Source: Marixanthomonas spongiae
Lineage (GTDB): Bacteria > Bacteroidota > Bacteroidia > Flavobacteriales > Flavobacteriaceae
Direction of reading: 5' to 3'
Length of the DNA stretch: 34,202 bases
Assembly: GCF_003095375.1 (NCBI RefSeq)
Contig: NZ_QEHR01000015.1
Span: forward strand, 1 to 34,202
Under the pieces are notes generated by a model. That model had not been told where the DNA came from, searched no databases, and was given only the letters and a program-made list of their open reading frames with translations. Below are positions 32,403-34,202 of the stretch, piece after piece; position 1 is the stretch's first letter; every line of letters begins with the position of its first letter. The position numbers were made by a program, and so were the translations under genes.

Positions 32403-34061
32403 ATGAAAACAAATAATAAAATATTAGTATCAAGCATTGCCTTGATAGCATTAGCCTTAGTAACTGTCGCTTTCACGCCGGAAAAATCAAAAGCTATGAA
32501 GCCTACGGAGACATCAAAGGATACGTTGAGTGTTACTATATTACAAACAGCAGATATACACGGCCAGCTCGATACACACCCTGAACTTTTCTGGGAAAAC
32601 GAGCAGATAGTTTTTAAAAATCGGGGTGGTCTTGCCAATATCAAAACACTTTTTGAACAGGAACGTCAAAAAAATCCAAACCGCACCCTAATTGTAGATG
32701 GTGGCGATTTAATTCAAGGAAGTGGTTACACGGCGCTTTCCGATGGAAAAGTAATGCCCGAGCTTATAAAGAATATGGGGTACGATGTTATAATTCCGGG
32801 TAATTGGGAAGTAGTTTACGGTAAAGAGATAATGATGGATGTGATGAATGGCTACAATACCGATGTTGTTGCCCAAAATATGTATCACGACGATAGCGAA
32901 GAACCCTTATTTCCTGCTTATTCCATTAAAGAAATTGAAGGAGTACGCATTGGGTTTATGGGTATTAACGACCCCGATGTGCCCGTACGCCAAAACCCTA
33001 TCTTTAGTGAAGGAATCTCATTTAGCGGCCTGACAGAAGATTTAAAAAAACAAGTGGATGATTTGAAGGTGAAAGAAAACCTAGATGTACTCTTTTTGGT
33101 AACCCATATTGGTATTTTTAAACAAGTAGAGCTTGCTAACAACCCCATTTCTGAAAATGTTGACTATATATTAGGAAATGATACCCACGAGCGTGTGCGC
33201 AAACCAATACAAGGTAAATATGCTAAGGTTACAGAGCCTGGAGCTTTTGGTTCGTTTGTAGGGAAACTAACCTTACATTTTGTAGACGGAAAGCTAGTAG
33301 GCGATGATTATGAACTTATTGATGTAGATCCAGCCGTTTATCCTGCCGATACAGAAATGCAGCAATTGGTAAATAAAGCAAAAGAGCCTTACGAAGCACA
33401 TTTAGAAACCGTAGTAGGATATACTGAAACACCCCTCTACCGTTACCTTACCGTAGAAAACCCAATGGATAATATGATTACCGATGCAGCCCGTTGGAAA
33501 ACAGGTGCCGATATTTCTATTTCCAATGGTTTTAGGTTTGGAAACCCTATTGTGCCCGAAAATGGTCAAGCTGCGCCAATTACCAGAGCCAATTTATGGA
33601 ATTTACTTCCCGTAAATGAAAAAATAAAAACAGGAAGAGCCACCGGAAAACAGATTAAAAATTGGTTGGAAAAAGAGATGCACAATGCTTTTTCAAAAAA
33701 CCCTACCGAACGTTTTGGTGGTTGGTTAGTACGATTTTCAGGGATGAAAGTGGACTTTAACAGTCAAAATGAAAAGGGAGAACGTATAAAAAGCATCACA
33801 GTAAACGGCGAGACAATGCAAGATAACGAATACTATACCATTTCGGCTTGTGTTCGCCCTGGAGATCCTTTAGACAACCTATGTAGAATGCCTAATGTAA
33901 AAGATGTTAAGGTAAAAGATTATACCATTCACGAGGTTGTAGAAGAATATCTTCAGAAAAACTCTCCTGTTTCGCCAACCTTAGAAGGAAGAGCCTATTG
34001 TGAATATTTGGGTGTTAATTCCTTTTCAACCGTACCCGAGACAAAATATCAATTTAAATAA
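32403..34061 (+). CDS. SoxB-like metallophosphoesterase/5'-nucleotidase family hydrolase
   Basis: This 552-aa periplasmic protein has a signal peptide (about 1-30). Metal motifs are TADIHGQLD (Asp51, His53), VDGGD (Asp102), PGNWE (133-136), VTHIG (His235) and GNDTHE (His262). Ordinary 5'-nucleotidases have GNHE; the Trp instead of His is the SoxB signature (GHWE in SoxB). The C-terminal half, including ACVRPGDPLDNLCRMPNVKD and a SPVSPTLEGRAY end, also resembles SoxB, which releases sulfate from SoxYZ-bound sulfonate. No SoxYZ is encoded nearby, so the carrier may be the DsrE-like protein. General 5'-nucleotidase activity is the main alternative. Confidence 0.75.
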   Translation: MKTNNKILVSSIALIALALVTVAFTPEKSKAMKPTETSKDTLSVTILQTADIHGQLDTHPELFWENEQIVFKNRGGLANIKTLFEQERQKNPNRTLIVDGGDLIQGSGYTALSDGKVMPELIKNMGYDVIIPGNWEVVYGKEIMMDVMNGYNTDVVAQNMYHDDSEEPLFPAYSIKEIEGVRIGFMGINDPDVPVRQNPIFSEGISFSGLTEDLKKQVDDLKVKENLDVLFLVTHIGIFKQVELANNPISENVDYILGNDTHERVRKPIQGKYAKVTEPGAFGSFVGKLTLHFVDGKLVGDDYELIDVDPAVYPADTEMQQLVNKAKEPYEAHLETVVGYTETPLYRYLTVENPMDNMITDAARWKTGADISISNGFRFGNPIVPENGQAAPITRANLWNLLPVNEKIKTGRATGKQIKNWLEKEMHNAFSKNPTERFGGWLVRFSGMKVDFNSQNEKGERIKSITVNGETMQDNEYYTISACVRPGDPLDNLCRMPNVKDVKVKDYTIHEVVEEYLQKNSPVSPTLEGRAYCEYLGVNSFSTVPETKYQFK

Positions 34062-34066
34062 AAGCG

Positions 34067-34096
34067 ATGAAAACAAATCCTAAGTTCAACAAATAA
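34067..34096 (+). pseudogene. Possible truncated gene start (10 codons)
   Basis: ATGAAAACAAATCC opens a reading frame that stops after nine residues (MKTNPKFNK). The first four codons copy the start of the soxB-like gene (ATGAAAACAAAT at 32403), including the spacing to an upstream AAG-rich stretch. It may be the remnant of a further operon gene or chance. Confidence 0.25.
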
Positions 34097-34104
34097 GTGC
34101 AACT

Positions 34105-34141
34105 CAAATTAAAAATCATTGGGGGCTAGCCCCCAATGATT
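34105..34141 (-). terminator. Perfect 28-bp palindrome, probable leftward terminator
   Basis: The palindrome spans 34114-34141, with arms of 14 bp and core GGGGGCTAGCCCCC. On the minus strand it runs into TTTTTAATTTG, a moderate T tract; on the plus strand no T run follows. It could terminate the RNA expected from the leftward promoter at 34194-34201, and also lies 52 bp past the soxB-like stop. Confidence 0.5.
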
Positions 34142-34193
34142 GGCCAAGTGCTAAATTTGCGTTGCAATGAAATATAAACAGCTCAGCCGAGAG

Positions 34194-34201
34194 CAAAGAT
34201 A
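34194..34201 (-). promoter_or_regulatory. Leftward -7 box at the right edge
   Basis: TATCTTTG followed by C (minus strand, 34201-34194) is an optimal TAnnTTTG box. The -33 region is beyond the window. A transcript from near 34189 would end at the palindrome after about 85 nt and has no ORF. Confidence 0.4.
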
Positions 34202-34202
34202 C

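Overview
The window comes from a Bacteroidota chromosome, most likely a marine Flavobacteriaceae member. The evidence is the gliding genes gldF and gldG, two proteins with type IX secretion (T9SS) C-terminal sorting domains, a PagL-like lipid A deacylase, DUF4294 and DUF4870 proteins, a TonB-dependent receptor, and repeated use of the Bacteroidota promoter pattern (TTG near -33, TAnnTTTG near -7) in place of sigma70 boxes. All calls are from reading the sequence; no database search was run.

Layout. 1-500: leftward leader of an rRNA operon, with two tandem strong promoters; the 16S gene would lie off the left edge. 505-2422: divergent DUF4294 gene and M42 aminopeptidase. 2524-6474: an AT-rich lipoprotein gene, then an MBOAT O-acyltransferase overlapping an SGNH-like partner. 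6487-9226: AGCS sodium/amino-acid symporter, divergent from the PagL-like protein. 9261-15923: one giant, highly repetitive beta-helix surface protein split by an in-frame TGA. 16132-19473: purC, a PhoH-family ATPase, a SAM hydrolase family gene and an ABM-fold monooxygenase. 19672-24485: gldF-gldG, dnaN and a T9SS beta-propeller protein. 24486-25123: a gene graveyard holding a decayed secreted-protein gene (minus strand) and a 147-bp diverged fragment of dnaN. 25124-29395: TonB receptor, DUF4870 protein and mnmE. 29666-34061: a divergent sulfur-handling cluster. The right edge holds a perfect 28-bp palindrome and a leftward promoter-like element.

The most interesting unit is the sulfur cluster: two YeeE/YedE half-transporters on the minus strand, and on the plus strand a 51-aa membrane peptide, an unknown 120-aa exported protein, DoxX, an exported DsrE-like protein and a SoxB-like hydrolase. 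SoxAX, SoxYZ and SoxCD are absent. Two palindromes GTAAC-N4-GTTAC, with the 5-4-5 geometry of CRP/FNR sites, lie exactly the same distance (36.5 bp from palindrome centre to the last base of the -7 box) upstream of the yeeE promoter and of the promoter for the 120-aa gene. The first palindrome also sits 35.5 bp from a weaker box ahead of the 51-aa gene. This suggests one activator switches on the whole cluster from about -41.5. Thiosulfate or sulfane sulfur import and periplasmic processing is the inferred job.

Other notable points are the 435-bp tandem units and five-rung cycle of the giant protein, the nonsense codon that separates its signal peptide from its sorting domain, a short repeat expansion inside the mnmE G domain, and several starts that are TTG or GTG or need moving downstream to agree with the promoters.
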